A stretch of DNA of 64,000 nucleotides from JAPOUP01 sp965203605 (GTDB taxonomy: Bacteria; Pseudomonadota; Alphaproteobacteria; Rhodobacterales; Rhodobacteraceae). Where the stretch lies: assembly GCA_965203605.1 (NCBI GenBank), contig OZ241902.1:1922001-1986000 (forward strand), read 5' to 3'. Position numbers and translations under genes: made by a program. Numbering within the stretch: the stretch's first letter is position 1; each line of letters begins with the position of its first letter. Below are positions 17,093-26,275 of the stretch, one piece after another. Below the pieces are notes generated by a model. It saw nothing but the letters and a program-made list of their open reading frames with translations, did no database searches and was not told the DNA's origin.

Positions 17093-18878
17093 CGATCTCA
17101 ACGCACCAGATCTGCGCGCACGCGCCGTGAAGGCAGCCCGAGGCCTCGCCCCTTTTGACCTCTTGATCGAACATGCACGCCTCTTGGACATGGTCACGGG
17201 TCGGGAACGTCGTGTGGACATCGGTGTTGTCCGCGGGCTCATTGCCAGTGTCCACCCTCCGGAACCAAAGCGAGAGGCAGCCACCCAGATTGACGCAGCG
17301 CAACGTTTCGTTGTTCCAGGCCTGATTGATACGCATATGCATGTGGAAAGCTCTTTGGTAACTCCGGCGGAATACGCAGCAGCCGTGGTGCCTCGCGGGG
17401 TCACCACGGTCGTCTGGGACCCCCATGAGTTTGCAAATGCCTGCGGGCTCGATGGGGTTGACTATGCGGTCGAGGCGGGCCGCGAACAGCCGCTACGGTT
17501 TCTTACACTCGCGCCTACCTGTGTCCCGTCAGCGCCAGGATTCGAGTCAAGTGGGGCTGACTTTGGCCCGGACATCCTGTCCGGGCTCCTATCTAGGGAC
17601 GAGATCCATGGCGCCGCCGAGTTGATGACGATGCAGCCTCTCCTGAACGGAGAACCGCGAGTGACCGGCATTGTGAACGCCGGGCTGGCGAGTGGTAAGC
17701 GGGTCTGCGGACATGGACGTGGTTTGAAGGATAGCGCACTAGCTGCCTATGCAGCCGCAGGCGTTGAGACCGATCATGAACTCACGTCGGCAGACGATCT
17801 GATTGCACGTCTGGAAGCGGGTATGACCGTCGAGTTGCGAGGCTCTCACGGCCATCTCTTGCCGGAGTTTGCCGAAGCCTTGGTAGAACTTGGACATCTG
17901 CCGCAGACGGTTACCTTTTGCTCGGACGACGTCTTTCCGGATGACTTGTACGTCCATGGTGCACTCGATTATATGATCCGCAGAATGATCCTCCATGGAT
18001 TGCCACTGGACTGGGCATATCGCGCTGCGACACTCAATGCGGCAACGCGCATTGGGCGCAGCGATTTGGGCCTCATTGCTCCTGGAAAAAGAGCGGATAT
18101 CGTACTCATTGATAGCCTTGAGGACGTGTGTGCGAGTCTGGTCGTCGCCGATGGTGTCTTGGTCTCCAAGGATGGTGAATTGGTGGCATCCTGTCGCCCG
18201 ACAGCGCCGCCCAAGTCCCTCAAGACGTCCGTTTCAGTTGCAGAACTGTGCCCAAAGGACTTCGACGTTCCAGCCAAGGGCCCAAGCGCACAGATCGCCA
18301 CGCTATCCAAACCACGCTTTCCCGAGTGGGGCACACGAGAGGTGCGTGTCGAGGCCGGCGCACTTGTGCTCCCCGACGACATGATCCGAATGGCCATTGC
18401 CAATCGCTATGGTCGAAACACACCGGTTCGAGTGGCGCTCCTGGAGAATTGGGGCGCGTGGCGTGGCGCTTTTGCGACGACCGTTTCTCACGACAGCCAT
18501 AACCTGACGGTCTTCGGTCGCGACCCAGTTGATATGGCGCTTGCCGCCAACACGATCCGTGAATCGAACGGCGGAATGTGCGTTGTCGCAGAGGGGCGCG
18601 TCCTCACGCACCTAGCACTTCCCGTGGCCGGATTGGTGAGTGAAGCGCCCCTTGCAGAAACAGCCAGCGGTTTTGCTGCGCTGCGACAGTCACTTGACAG
18701 CCTCGTCGAATGGCAGCCACCATATCTCGTGTTTAAGGCGCTTTTTGGAGCTTCGCTTGTCTGTAACGCTGGCCCGCGCTTGAGCGACGTGGGAATCGTC
18801 GATGTCTTTCACGGACAAATTCTTGAAACGCCTGTGGACCCCTCCTGGCCGGCACCTTTAGCGTCTGATAGGCTTTGA
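17079..18878 (+). CDS. ade: Adenine deaminase
   Basis: Converts adenine to hypoxanthine and ammonia; 599 residues, the normal length for bacterial adenine deaminase. Amidohydrolase motifs: PGLIDTHMHVESSLVTPAEY (HxH metal site plus family signature), WDPHEFANACG, VCGHGRG, and CSDDVFPDDLY. The C-terminal domain has SHDSHNLTVFG, also typical of Ade. The ATG at 17079 sits inside the nucleoside hydrolase gene, so the two are translationally coupled. It ends the nucleoside operon; just downstream lies a duplicated preT leader and an IS. Confidence 0.93.
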   Translation: MPDDSDLNAPDLRARAVKAARGLAPFDLLIEHARLLDMVTGRERRVDIGVVRGLIASVHPPEPKREAATQIDAAQRFVVPGLIDTHMHVESSLVTPAEYAAAVVPRGVTTVVWDPHEFANACGLDGVDYAVEAGREQPLRFLTLAPTCVPSAPGFESSGADFGPDILSGLLSRDEIHGAAELMTMQPLLNGEPRVTGIVNAGLASGKRVCGHGRGLKDSALAAYAAAGVETDHELTSADDLIARLEAGMTVELRGSHGHLLPEFAEALVELGHLPQTVTFCSDDVFPDDLYVHGALDYMIRRMILHGLPLDWAYRAATLNAATRIGRSDLGLIAPGKRADIVLIDSLEDVCASLVVADGVLVSKDGELVASCRPTAPPKSLKTSVSVAELCPKDFDVPAKGPSAQIATLSKPRFPEWGTREVRVEAGALVLPDDMIRMAIANRYGRNTPVRVALLENWGAWRGAFATTVSHDSHNLTVFGRDPVDMALAANTIRESNGGMCVVAEGRVLTHLALPVAGLVSEAPLAETASGFAALRQSLDSLVEWQPPYLVFKALFGASLVCNAGPRLSDVGIVDVFHGQILETPVDPSWPAPLASDRL

Positions 18879-18971
18879 CGCCTGTTCCATAGAGCGGCGA
18901 TATCAGGAATGCGGAGCCAATTCGACATTGTACACTCCAATTTGGCGTAGTCTCCCTTATTGTGCCACATT

Positions 18972-20475
18972 GAGCTTCTTGCAGAACTCCCCGATCAAGC
19001 GATTTTTTTCGGAAACGGGCGCTTTTTTCTGATCGGGGGCCTGGATATGGAGCCGTCCCTCTGGTATGGGGCGGGTGTTGCATCCACAACATACGGGGAG
19101 ACGGCTCCATGTCCCTGCGATCATCCATATCAGATGCCTGGCAGCGGTTCCAGGGGGAACTTCTGCCCTCCCTCGCCGGGGAGGTCGGCCCGCTGGGCGT
19201 GAGGCACAGCAGATTCATCGCCGTCCTGGACATGGTGGAGGTGGAAAGGCACGTGCACTACAGCCACCGGGGCGTCGGCAACCCGCCCGCGGACCGCAGG
19301 GCGCTGGCGCGGGCCTTCGTCGGGAGGGCGGTCCGGGACATGCCGACCACGACGGTGCTGATCGACAGGCTGCGCCACCACCCGACGCTGCGGCGTCCGG
19401 TCGGCTGGTCCCGCGTGTCGGAGGTGCCCAGCGAACCGGCCTTCTCCCGCGCCTTCGCCTGGTTCGCGGAGACCCGTCTGCCGGAGCGGATGCACGAGGC
19501 GCTGGTCCGCGCCGCGTATTCCGGCTCGGTCGTGGGCCACATATCGCGGGACCCGCCGGCGATCGTCGGGCGGGAGAGGCCGGCGCCGAGGCCGAAGCCG
19601 CAGGAAAAACCGAAGCGAAAGCGCGGACGCCCGAAAAAGGGGGAGGAGGTGCCGAAGGAGCCGACCCGGCTGGAGCGGCAGCCGCCGGACGGGATGACCG
19701 CCGCGGAGATGGCCGGCGAGCTGCCGAAGGCCTGCGACACCGGGACGAAACGCAACGCCAAGGGGTACAAAGAAAGCTGGCGGGGGTACAGACCGCATAT
19801 CGACGCCGCCGACGGTGACGTCCCCATCAGCTGCATCCTGACCTCCGCGTCGCTGCACGACAGCCAGGCCGCGATCCCGCTGCCGGGGATGACGGCGCTG
19901 CGGGTGGACCACTGTCACCAGCTCATGGACGCGGCCTGCGACTCCCTGGAGATCGGGTTCCACGCCTACCTGACGGGGCGCGTGGCGATCACCGACACCA
20001 ACCCCCGCCGCGACGCGGCGCTGAGGGAGCGCCTCAGGAAAGAGGCGCTGGCGCAGCGGAAGGCGGGCCACATACGCCACGACCGCGTCCGCTACCGGCA
20101 ACGCTCCAGCGTGGAGCGCGTGAACTCCGCCCTGAAGGACTCGTACGGCGCCCGGCACGTCCGCGTCCGTGGGCACGCCAGGGTGGCCTGCCACCTGTTC
20201 TTCGGCGTGCTGGCCCTGACGGTGGAGCAGCTGATGCGGCTCACCATCTGACACCGCCGGTTCCGGCATCTCCGTCCGCCACGGACGCCGCCCCGGAGGG
20301 GACGGCGCGGCCAGCCATGCGCGGACGGCGCCCGTCGGGCCACCAACTGCGGCATTCCGCCACACCTCGGGCCGTGCAGACGCCCCGGGCACCCACCGGA
20401 TCCGGTGCCGCGACCTGATCGGCCGCCGAATGCCTGCCAGGGCCGCCAGAACCGCGATAATTGTGCAAGAGGCTC
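18972..20475 (+). mobile_element. IS-A copy 1 (IS4/IS5-like DDE element), intact
   Basis: A 1504-bp element with imperfect terminal repeats GAGCTTCTTGCAGAA and its counterpart TTGTGCAAGAGGCTC. The sequence ACATT flanks both sides, and alignment with the preT leader at 10.05 kb confirms that only one copy existed before insertion. Three more copies lie at 26.3, 47.3 and 50.7 kb. I cannot fix its ISfinder family. Confidence 0.85.
19109..20251 (+). CDS. Transposase of IS-A copy 1
   Basis: A DDE transposase of 380 residues, intact. An N-terminal domain (about 1-150) is followed by a lysine/proline-rich linker around residues 165-195. The C-terminal RNase H-like domain contains LTSASLHDSQAAIPL and the glutamate-containing QRSSVERVNSALKDSYG. 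The first-aspartate segment reads GHISRDPPAIVGRE, slightly altered from RDSTAI in copy 2. The minus strand also has a long open frame across this gene, but that is a GC-driven shadow. Confidence 0.85.
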   Translation: MSLRSSISDAWQRFQGELLPSLAGEVGPLGVRHSRFIAVLDMVEVERHVHYSHRGVGNPPADRRALARAFVGRAVRDMPTTTVLIDRLRHHPTLRRPVGWSRVSEVPSEPAFSRAFAWFAETRLPERMHEALVRAAYSGSVVGHISRDPPAIVGRERPAPRPKPQEKPKRKRGRPKKGEEVPKEPTRLERQPPDGMTAAEMAGELPKACDTGTKRNAKGYKESWRGYRPHIDAADGDVPISCILTSASLHDSQAAIPLPGMTALRVDHCHQLMDAACDSLEIGFHAYLTGRVAITDTNPRRDAALRERLRKEALAQRKAGHIRHDRVRYRQRSSVERVNSALKDSYGARHVRVRGHARVACHLFFGVLALTVEQLMRLTI

Positions 20476-20640
20476 ACATTGAGAAATTTTATCGACCGCC
20501 AAAATCCTTGCTTGAGCATTTGAACAGTGAAGCTTCGCGGAAATCCCCTGATCGATCCGAGCATGTGCGTAAGGCTGTCGCCCTTCGGCAACGGTTGACT
20601 TGTAGCCCGATGCATCCGCGATGACCGGGCAAGAGCGTTG

Positions 20641-20936
20641 CTCGACGGTCCAAGAAATGAGTTTCCAGTCTCCATTCCCAAGTGCATAGTGGAAGGTGCG
20701 TTATCCTTGCGAATGCGAAACTTGTGTTTTCCTCCCACTCAACCTCGCTCCGGACCCTCCGGGCCTGGCCGCCGTCAGCCGTTGCATTCACATCCGCCGT
20801 CATGGACAGTCCTCCGGTCACATTGAATGGCCCGGGGAATCCTCCCGCACTCCGGCAGCGCAGATCAAGGCGAATGCGCTACGTTGCGCCTAAAAGTTTG
20901 AATCATAAATCATTGACTTGATTATGTTATTTTGTT
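20641..20936. other. Unassigned spacer between IS elements
   Basis: No convincing gene. It contains a motif AAGTGCATAGTGGAAGGTGC near 20680 that recurs, slightly changed, near 28900, which may be the end of an unidentified IS. Confidence 0.35.
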
Positions 20937-21760
20937 TCAGGCACCTGCCCCACGCGCCAGCCTGCGGATCAGGAACCGGCATACGGCCAGCTGCGCCCGA
21001 GCTACGGAGCTCTCCAGGCTCCGCCCGGAGTCCTTCGCCAGGCGGCGGCAACGCGACATCCACGTGAAGGCGCGCTCCACGACCCAGCGTCGGTGCAGCA
21101 CCGTGAAGCCTGGTTTCCTTGGGCCTTTCCACGATCCCCGGTGCGTCCGGGACACCCATCTCCGCGGGCTTCGGGCGAAGCCTCCCGCCCCTGTGGCCGC
21201 TGTCCGCCCACAGCTTCGTCACCTCCGGCGCCTTCCCCGGCATCGCCAGGACGGCGTCCGGCGCACCGTCCCGGTCCCGCACGTCGGCCGTGTGGATCTG
21301 GAAAATGATCGGGATTCCCCCGCCGTCCACCGTGACGTGGCGCCTGCGGCCCTTGATCCTCCTGCCGGCGTCGTATCCCGACGACCCCGCCATCTCCGTC
21401 GTCCTCACCGACTGGCTGCCGCTCCCGGCCACCGTCGGCTCCGCGGCACGTCCCGCCTGCCTGCGCGCCAGACCGGGCGGCGCATCCATCATCCGCTCGA
21501 TGACGCCGCTGTCGCGCCAGGGATGGAAGTGGTTCTGGACCTTGGTGAACGGCGGAAAACACTTGGGAACCGCCCGCAACCGGCAGCCCGTCGACAGCAT
21601 GTAATGGATCGCGTCGAGGACTTCCCGGAGATCGGTGAACCGGCGGCGACGGCGGCGGGACAGGCGGCTCGACCAAAAGCCATTCCCCGTCGGTCAGGTC
21701 GCTTTCATATCTTTCCGTTCCGCGCTTATACCTCTCCTGGGTGGTCCCGTTCCAGGCCAT
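20937..21760 (-). pseudogene. IS5-family transposase, multiply frameshifted
   Basis: The start MAWNGTTQERYKRGTERY and SDLTDGEWLLVEP lies in one frame. The middle, FPPFTKVQNHFHPWRDSG then SQSVRTTEM, GYDAGRRIKGRRRHVTVDG and LWADSGHRG, is in a second. The end, RRWVVERAFTWMSRCRRLAK, is in a third. Together these are the three catalytic regions of an IS5-type transposase, so at least two indels have killed it. Its termini were not resolved. Confidence 0.8.
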
Positions 21761-21840
21761 GGTAGCTCCCTGTCTGGTTGATGTTCGATACGGGAATACC
21801 ACATCTTGGGAGACCATCCACATTCTAGGTCAACCTCTTA

Positions 21841-22478
21841 GCACCTGTGGACAATCATGATGCCGCCGCCACGCCCGCCACGAGGTGAATCCCCGCCGCG
21901 AAGCTCGTGGCGGTCCTGTCACAGCGCATCGCGATCGCCCGGAACTCACTGGTTCCGGCGAGGAAACTCTCCACCCGGTGCCGCCACCCGTATTTCTCCC
22001 GGTCGTGCTCCCGCGGCTCCGTCCCGGATCCTCCAGCAGCCAGTCCGCGCCGGACGCCCTGTCGCCGGCCAGGATCCCGAACCGGAGGCCTTCAGGGAGC
22101 GCCGGCAAACCCCTGAGGTCGTGCGCCTGGCCGGGAAGGACCGTGAACCGCACGGGATGGCCCAGCGCGTCCACGACCGCCACGGCCCTGCCGGTCAGGC
22201 CACCGCGGGAACGCCCGGTTCCCTGTCTTTCGGTCCCCCTTCCGCACCCGGCGACGGAACCGCCTGAAAACGCTGTTCCACTTTCCGAAGCGCTCCGGAA
22301 TGTCGCGCCACGGCGATCCGGTGCGGAACCGCGCGGGCACCGCCCCGACGAAGAGGCGGCTGTCCACTGCGGTCACGCCCGGGTCGGTCTTCCTGCCGGC
22401 AGGCATTTTGCCTGTGCCGCCTTTCCGGCGTGCGTTGCGGGGTGAATGCCGTCGGCTGGCCAGATTGTCAACAGGCCC
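21841..22478 (-). mobile_element. IS5/IS427-group element, internally deleted copy
   Basis: A 638-bp derivative of the element that is complete at 46070-46929. Ends read GCACCTGTGGACAATC (two changes) and GATTGTCAACAGGCCC. Parts of both transposase frames remain (AGRKTDPGVTAVDSRLFVGA; MAVVDALGHPVRFTVLPGQA) but the central region is deleted. TTA flanks both ends. Confidence 0.8.
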
Positions 22479-22483
22479 TTAGT

Positions 22484-22612
22484 CGTTCACGATGGATGTG
22501 AACCCGTAGCCCCGCGCCATCCCGACCGGACCGTACTGCCTGCGCTGGCTTTCGGGGTTGGCCATGACCTGGGTTCGGGTTGACTGCCTGACATGGACAA
22601 TCGCCCGGCACC
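22484..22612 (-). pseudogene. Fragment of a serine recombinase (resolvase/invertase N-domain)
   Basis: About 40 codons encode VHVRQSTRTQVMANPESQRR, QYGPVGMARGYGF, which matches the catalytic N-terminus of large serine recombinases (YVRQST..Q...ESQ.RQY). The catalytic Ser is present but everything else is gone. It is cut by the IS427 remnant on one side and joined to an IS fragment on the other. Confidence 0.6.
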
Positions 22613-23080
22613 GCAGGTGGGCAATCGGGAACGGGACGTTCCGGACACCGAGGCGAGGGATCCGAGCCGGTCCGGGCACAGTTCCGGCCATGGCCACAGC
22701 CATCTGGCGGACGTCCTCCCGACACCCACCATGCCCGCGTTCCTGACCGCCTAGGTGCGGCGGCGCCAGGGACGCAACCTATACCTCTCGAACAGGCTAC
22801 GGGAACCGGTCAGGACATTCGCGTCCCCGGACTGGAGGACACCCTGCCGGGCCATCGCCGGGCAGCTCGGCAGGGAGGACCACCCCGGCCTGGTCCGCGC
22901 CGGTCGGTGGCCGCCCCGACCACGCCCGAACCACCCCGATCCCGCCCTTCGCCGATACCCCATTTCCTGACACTGGGCAGCCGTCCGGCCATCAGACGTG
23001 TGCAACCGCAACCCGAAGCCAATGCCGCACGTCAGAAACGGCTGCAAGCCAACCAGCAAATCCGCTAGCGGGAACTGCTG
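22605..23080 (+). mobile_element. 3' fragment of IS-C (IS4-superfamily element)
   Basis: The last ~475 bp of the element present in full at 23090-24722, with the same right terminus GCGGGAACTGCTG. It encodes decayed versions of the transposase tail. Its right end directly abuts the 9-bp target duplication of the full copy, giving a tandem arrangement. Confidence 0.75.
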
Positions 23081-23089
23081 GCTACACCC

Positions 23090-24722
23090 CAGCAATTCCC
23101 GCCAGGAATTCTTTTCTTTCATTATCAGTCTGTTGCGCGGGCGTCGCGAATTTTTTTTTCGTGGACTTTCCGCACCGGATCGGCCATTCTGCTGCAAAAC
23201 AGGCAAAAGCCGAGCAGGAAAATGTCAGGGAACCCCTTCCGAAAGCACCTGTCGATGCCTGGTATGCTTCGTGCGGTCCGCGCATGTTTCGACCGCATCC
23301 CCGATCCCATCAGCACGCGCGGCATCGGCCTTTCCGACTGCCTGATGTCGGGCCTCGCGGTGTTCTCCCCAGGATGCCGTCGCTGCTGCAGTCCGGCCGG
23401 CAGGTCCGTGGCGGCGGTGATCCGGTGATGGCGCGGAACCTCCGCTCGCTGTTCGGCGTGGGGCGGGCGCCGTCGGACACATGGATGCGCCAGCGGCTGG
23501 AGGAGGTCGACCCCCGCGCCCTCCGCCGCTGCTTCAGGGGCATCCACGCGGCGCTGCAGCGCGGAAAGGTGCTGGAGGGGTGGACCCTGTTCGGCGGGCA
23601 TCCCCTGATCTCCGTCGACGGCACCGGCCACCATTCCTCCCACAAAGTCAGCTGCCGCAGCTGCTGCGTGAAGGAGCACCGCGACGGCACGAGGACATAC
23701 CATCATCAGGCCCTGGGGGCTGCGATCGTCCATCCCGACATCGGGGAGGTGCTGCCGCTGGCACCGGAACCGATCCGAAAGGAGGACGGCTCGACGAAGA
23801 ACGACTGCGAGCGGAACGCGGCGAAACGGCTCATCGGGGACCTGCGCCGGGAGCACCCGCATATGAAGGCGGTCATCGCCGGGGACGCGCTGGCGTCCAA
23901 CGGACCGCACATCAAGCTGTTGAAGGAAAAGGACTTTCGCTTCATACCTGGCGCGAAGCCCGGCGACCACGGGCTGCTGTTCAGCTGGTTCGAGGCCAGC
24001 GACACCAGACAGACATGGGAGAGGCGCGACAGGAAGGCCGGCACCGTCCAGCGGTTCGAATGGGACCACGGGCTGCCGCCCAGCGACGCGAACCTCCACC
24101 TGAAGGTCAACATGCCCGTATACGGGGAGACCGACAGGAAAGGCGAGGGAAAAAGGTTCTCGTGGGTCACCGACCTCCCGCTCGGACGGGACACGGTGAT
24201 GTCCGTCATGCGGTTCGGCCGCCGCAGGTGGGCCATCGAGAACGAGACGTTCCAGACACCGAGGCAAGGGATCTGTACAGGTCCGGGCACAGTTTCGGGC
24301 ACGGCCACAACCATCTGGCGGACGTCTTCGCGACGCTCGCCATGCCCGCGTTCCTGACCGCCCGGGTGCAGCAGCACTGCTGCCCGCTGTTCGGCAGGGC
24401 GCGGCGGCGCCAGGGACGCAACCTCTACCTGTGGAACAGGCTGAGGGAGCTGGTCAGGACATTCGCGTTCCCCGACTGGCGGACACTCTACCGGGCAATC
24501 GCCGGGCAACTCGGCAGGGAGGACTACGTCGGCCTGATCCGGGCCGGTCCGTAGCCGCCCCGACCACGCCCGAACCACCCCGATCCCGCCTTCGCCGACA
24601 CCCCGTTTTCCGAACCGGACAGCCGCCCGGCCATTGGCCATGCGCATCCGGAACATCCGGCCGACGCGATGCCGCCGAACCGGTCGTCAGCGGGCCAGCG
24701 GATCGGCTAGCGGGAACTGCTG
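23090..24722 (+). mobile_element. IS-C, IS4-superfamily insertion sequence (full length, dead)
   Basis: 1633 bp. Terminal repeats are CAGCAATTCCCGC and GCGGGAACTGCTG. A 9-bp direct repeat GCTACACCC lies on both sides (23081-23089 and 24723-24731). A truncated sibling precedes it. Confidence 0.8.
23222..24554 (+). pseudogene. Transposase of IS-C, two frameshifts
   Basis: About 440 codons in three pieces. MSGNPFRKHLSMPGMLRAVR starts one frame (about 23222-23390). A second frame (about 23390-24270) holds SLFGVGRAPSDTWMRQRL, LISVDGTGHHSS, AVIAGDALASNGPH and the characteristic RRRWAIENETF. The last part, GHGHNHLADVFATLAMPAFL, returns to the first frame. The HNFGHG-type tail is typical of IS4-superfamily transposases. 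Not expected to be active. Confidence 0.75.
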
Positions 24723-24740
24723 GCTACACCCCAGTCTGCA

Positions 24741-24769
24741 TTGACCCGGTCGCAGCGTTGGCATATATT
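24741..24769 (+). promoter_or_regulatory. Sigma-70-like promoter of the RES/Xre pair, near-leaderless
   Basis: TTGACC (24741-24746), a 17-bp spacer and TATATT (24764-24769) form a near-consensus promoter. The antitoxin ATG is at 24776, only 7 nt after the -10 box, so the mRNA would be leaderless or nearly so. No ribosome site is visible. Confidence 0.65.
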
Positions 24770-24775
24770 TGGATC

Positions 24776-25396
24776 ATGACGAATCTCCATATACAGTCCG
24801 TTCGTAGTCCGTTCGATGATCCGAGACTTGCCTCCGCGACCATCGAGGCGCTGTCGCGCGCCGACGCGATGGGCTTGCTCTTGCGTCCCGTCACCTGCCT
24901 GGACAAGTCCGTCATTCAGAGGCTCGAAACGGGCATGGCCAAAGCCGGTATCGGCCGCAGCTTCCTTGCGGAACTACGCAGGATGCCTTGCTCCGATGCC
25001 GCCCGACTTTCCACGCTTCTGGAGAAGATCAACGAGGCCCTAGACCAATCCCCGGCCCCCGCGCACGAATGGCGCACCCTTCAGGGCGTCCTAGGCATGG
25101 AACTGGTGACCCGCCTCCTCGGCATCTCCCAGTCCAGTGCGCGGCGCTATATTTCCGGCAACCGCTCCACCCCGGACGTGATCGCCGCCCGGCTCCATTA
25201 TCTCGCCTTCGTCGTCGGGGACCTTGGTGGCGCGTACAACGATATCGGGGTCCGGCGCTGGTTCGACCGACCCCGCGAACGGCTCGACGGCAAATCACCC
25301 ACGCAGGCGCTCGGCCATGAGTGGTCGCCGGGAGACGACGGCCCCCGAAGGGTCCGCGAACTTGCCAGAGCTCTGGCGTCGTCGCCGGCGACGTGA
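24776..25396 (+). CDS. Antitoxin of RES-type TA system (Xre/MbcA/ParS-like)
   Basis: A protein of 206 residues pairing with the RES protein that follows. The central part reads EWRTLQGVLGMELVTRLLGI, SQSSARRYISGNRSTPDVIA, a helix-turn-helix like that of Xre antitoxins. The C-terminal segment, YNDIGVRRWFDRPRERLDGK, SPTQAL, matches the MbcA/ParS (DUF2384) domain that caps the toxin. The ATG at 24776 is set by the promoter position. The stop overlaps the toxin GTG by 4 nt. It is expected to bind its own promoter. Confidence 0.85.
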   Translation: MTNLHIQSVRSPFDDPRLASATIEALSRADAMGLLLRPVTCLDKSVIQRLETGMAKAGIGRSFLAELRRMPCSDAARLSTLLEKINEALDQSPAPAHEWRTLQGVLGMELVTRLLGISQSSARRYISGNRSTPDVIAARLHYLAFVVGDLGGAYNDIGVRRWFDRPRERLDGKSPTQALGHEWSPGDDGPRRVRELARALASSPAT

Positions 25397-25932
25397 TCGC
25401 ATATCGCCACGCCGACCCCCGCTTTCCCTTCCTGCGGGAGGATTCGTCGCAATCCGCCGGCCGGTGGAACGCGCCGGGTGAACTGACCCACTACTTCTGC
25501 GACACCCCGGACGGCGCCTGGGCAGAATTTCTTCGACACGAGGAGATCCGCGACCCGCAGGACCTTTACACCGTCCGCCGCGCCCTTTGGGCGGTCGATA
25601 TCGGCAAAATCCCGTCGCATCAACCGAACCTGCCTCGGGAAACACTGGTCGGTGGACCGGACACCTGGCCGGCATGCCAGCAGGCCGCCCGGCTGCATCG
25701 GGAATATGCCGACGGCGTCGCCGTGCCTTCAGCGGCGCTGAAACCGGGCGCAGCCCACGGATGGCGCGTTGACGGCGGCCTCCAATCTGGCCCCAAACGG
25801 GACGGGAAGGTCTTTGCGCTGTTCGGCCGACGCCCGGACGTCGTCGGCTGGGCCGCGACCGTCGATGGCCGTCCGAGCCCGGACCTCCTCGCCAAGGTCC
25901 GGCATTTCGAACCAGATGAACCCAGCCGCTAA
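25393..25932 (+). CDS. RES-domain toxin
   Basis: A protein of 179 residues of the RES family, toxins that deplete NAD+ in characterised members. The name-giving residues are seen as an early Arg (AYRHADPRF), Glu in AWAEFLRHEEI and Ser in AVPSAALKPG. The GTG at 25393 overlaps the antitoxin stop, the usual arrangement of RES/Xre pairs. It differs strongly from the RES protein at 49.6 kb, so the two are independent acquisitions. Activity is inferred from family. Confidence 0.83.
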   Translation: MIAYRHADPRFPFLREDSSQSAGRWNAPGELTHYFCDTPDGAWAEFLRHEEIRDPQDLYTVRRALWAVDIGKIPSHQPNLPRETLVGGPDTWPACQQAARLHREYADGVAVPSAALKPGAAHGWRVDGGLQSGPKRDGKVFALFGRRPDVVGWAATVDGRPSPDLLAKVRHFEPDEPSR

Positions 25933-25985
25933 CTCTCACCTGCAATCACGCCGACTGGCCCAATGTCCGATGCCTTCGAAGACGA

Positions 25986-26261
25986 CTACGGCTTGGGTGC
26001 TGGCAGAGTTAACTCTCCATACTTGAACTTCATGCACTCAATTGCAAACTCTTCAAACTTACTTTCAGACGCGCAAACCTTAGGACTGTTAATTTCCATG
26101 TCTTCGACGCCCTGAACGACTCTTGAAATGGCCCTGCATTTGTCGTCGTTTGACTCTGGATCCATGTAGAATATCCATTTGCCGTATCCGTCTTCTGGCT
26201 TTCCGAAGAATTGACGCAAGATAAACCTTATCAATGCGACCTCCTTTAGCAATCCATACAC
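25986..26261 (-). CDS. Hypothetical protein
   Basis: A 91-residue frame starting MYGLLKEVALIRFILRQFFG, with an acidic middle (PESNDDKCRAISRVVQGVED). I do not recognise it. IS-A copy 2 begins 15 bp upstream of its start, so its promoter may have been displaced. Lower GC than its neighbours suggests a foreign origin. Confidence 0.45.
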   Translation of the reverse strand: MYGLLKEVALIRFILRQFFGKPEDGYGKWIFYMDPESNDDKCRAISRVVQGVEDMEINSPKVCASESKFEEFAIECMKFKYGELTLPAPKP

Positions 26262-26275
26262 AAATGCTTATCCAA

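Larger units (their letters stand above)
18880..20640 (-). repeat. Diverged duplicate of the preT 5' end and leader, split by an IS
   Basis: On the minus strand, 18935-18880 encodes MSNWLRIPDIAAL against MSNSPHTPGIAAG of preT. The leader shares TTGGAGTGTACA-ATG, the ATAAAATTTC block and about 100 bp further upstream. IS-A copy 1 (18972-20475) cuts this copy; the right part resumes at 20476 and similarity fades near 20625. It may mark an old duplication of the pyrimidine locus. Confidence 0.65.

Noticed and set aside
16721..17426. Long minus-strand frames over the nucleoside hydrolase and adenine deaminase genes
   Set aside because: Both underlying plus-strand genes show full catalytic motifs; the antisense frames look random.
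19130..20392. A 420-codon open frame on the minus strand over the IS-A transposase
   Set aside because: It is antisense to a recognised transposase, rich in Arg/Pro/Gly, lacks any motif and recurs over each IS-A copy. It is a shadow created by high GC.
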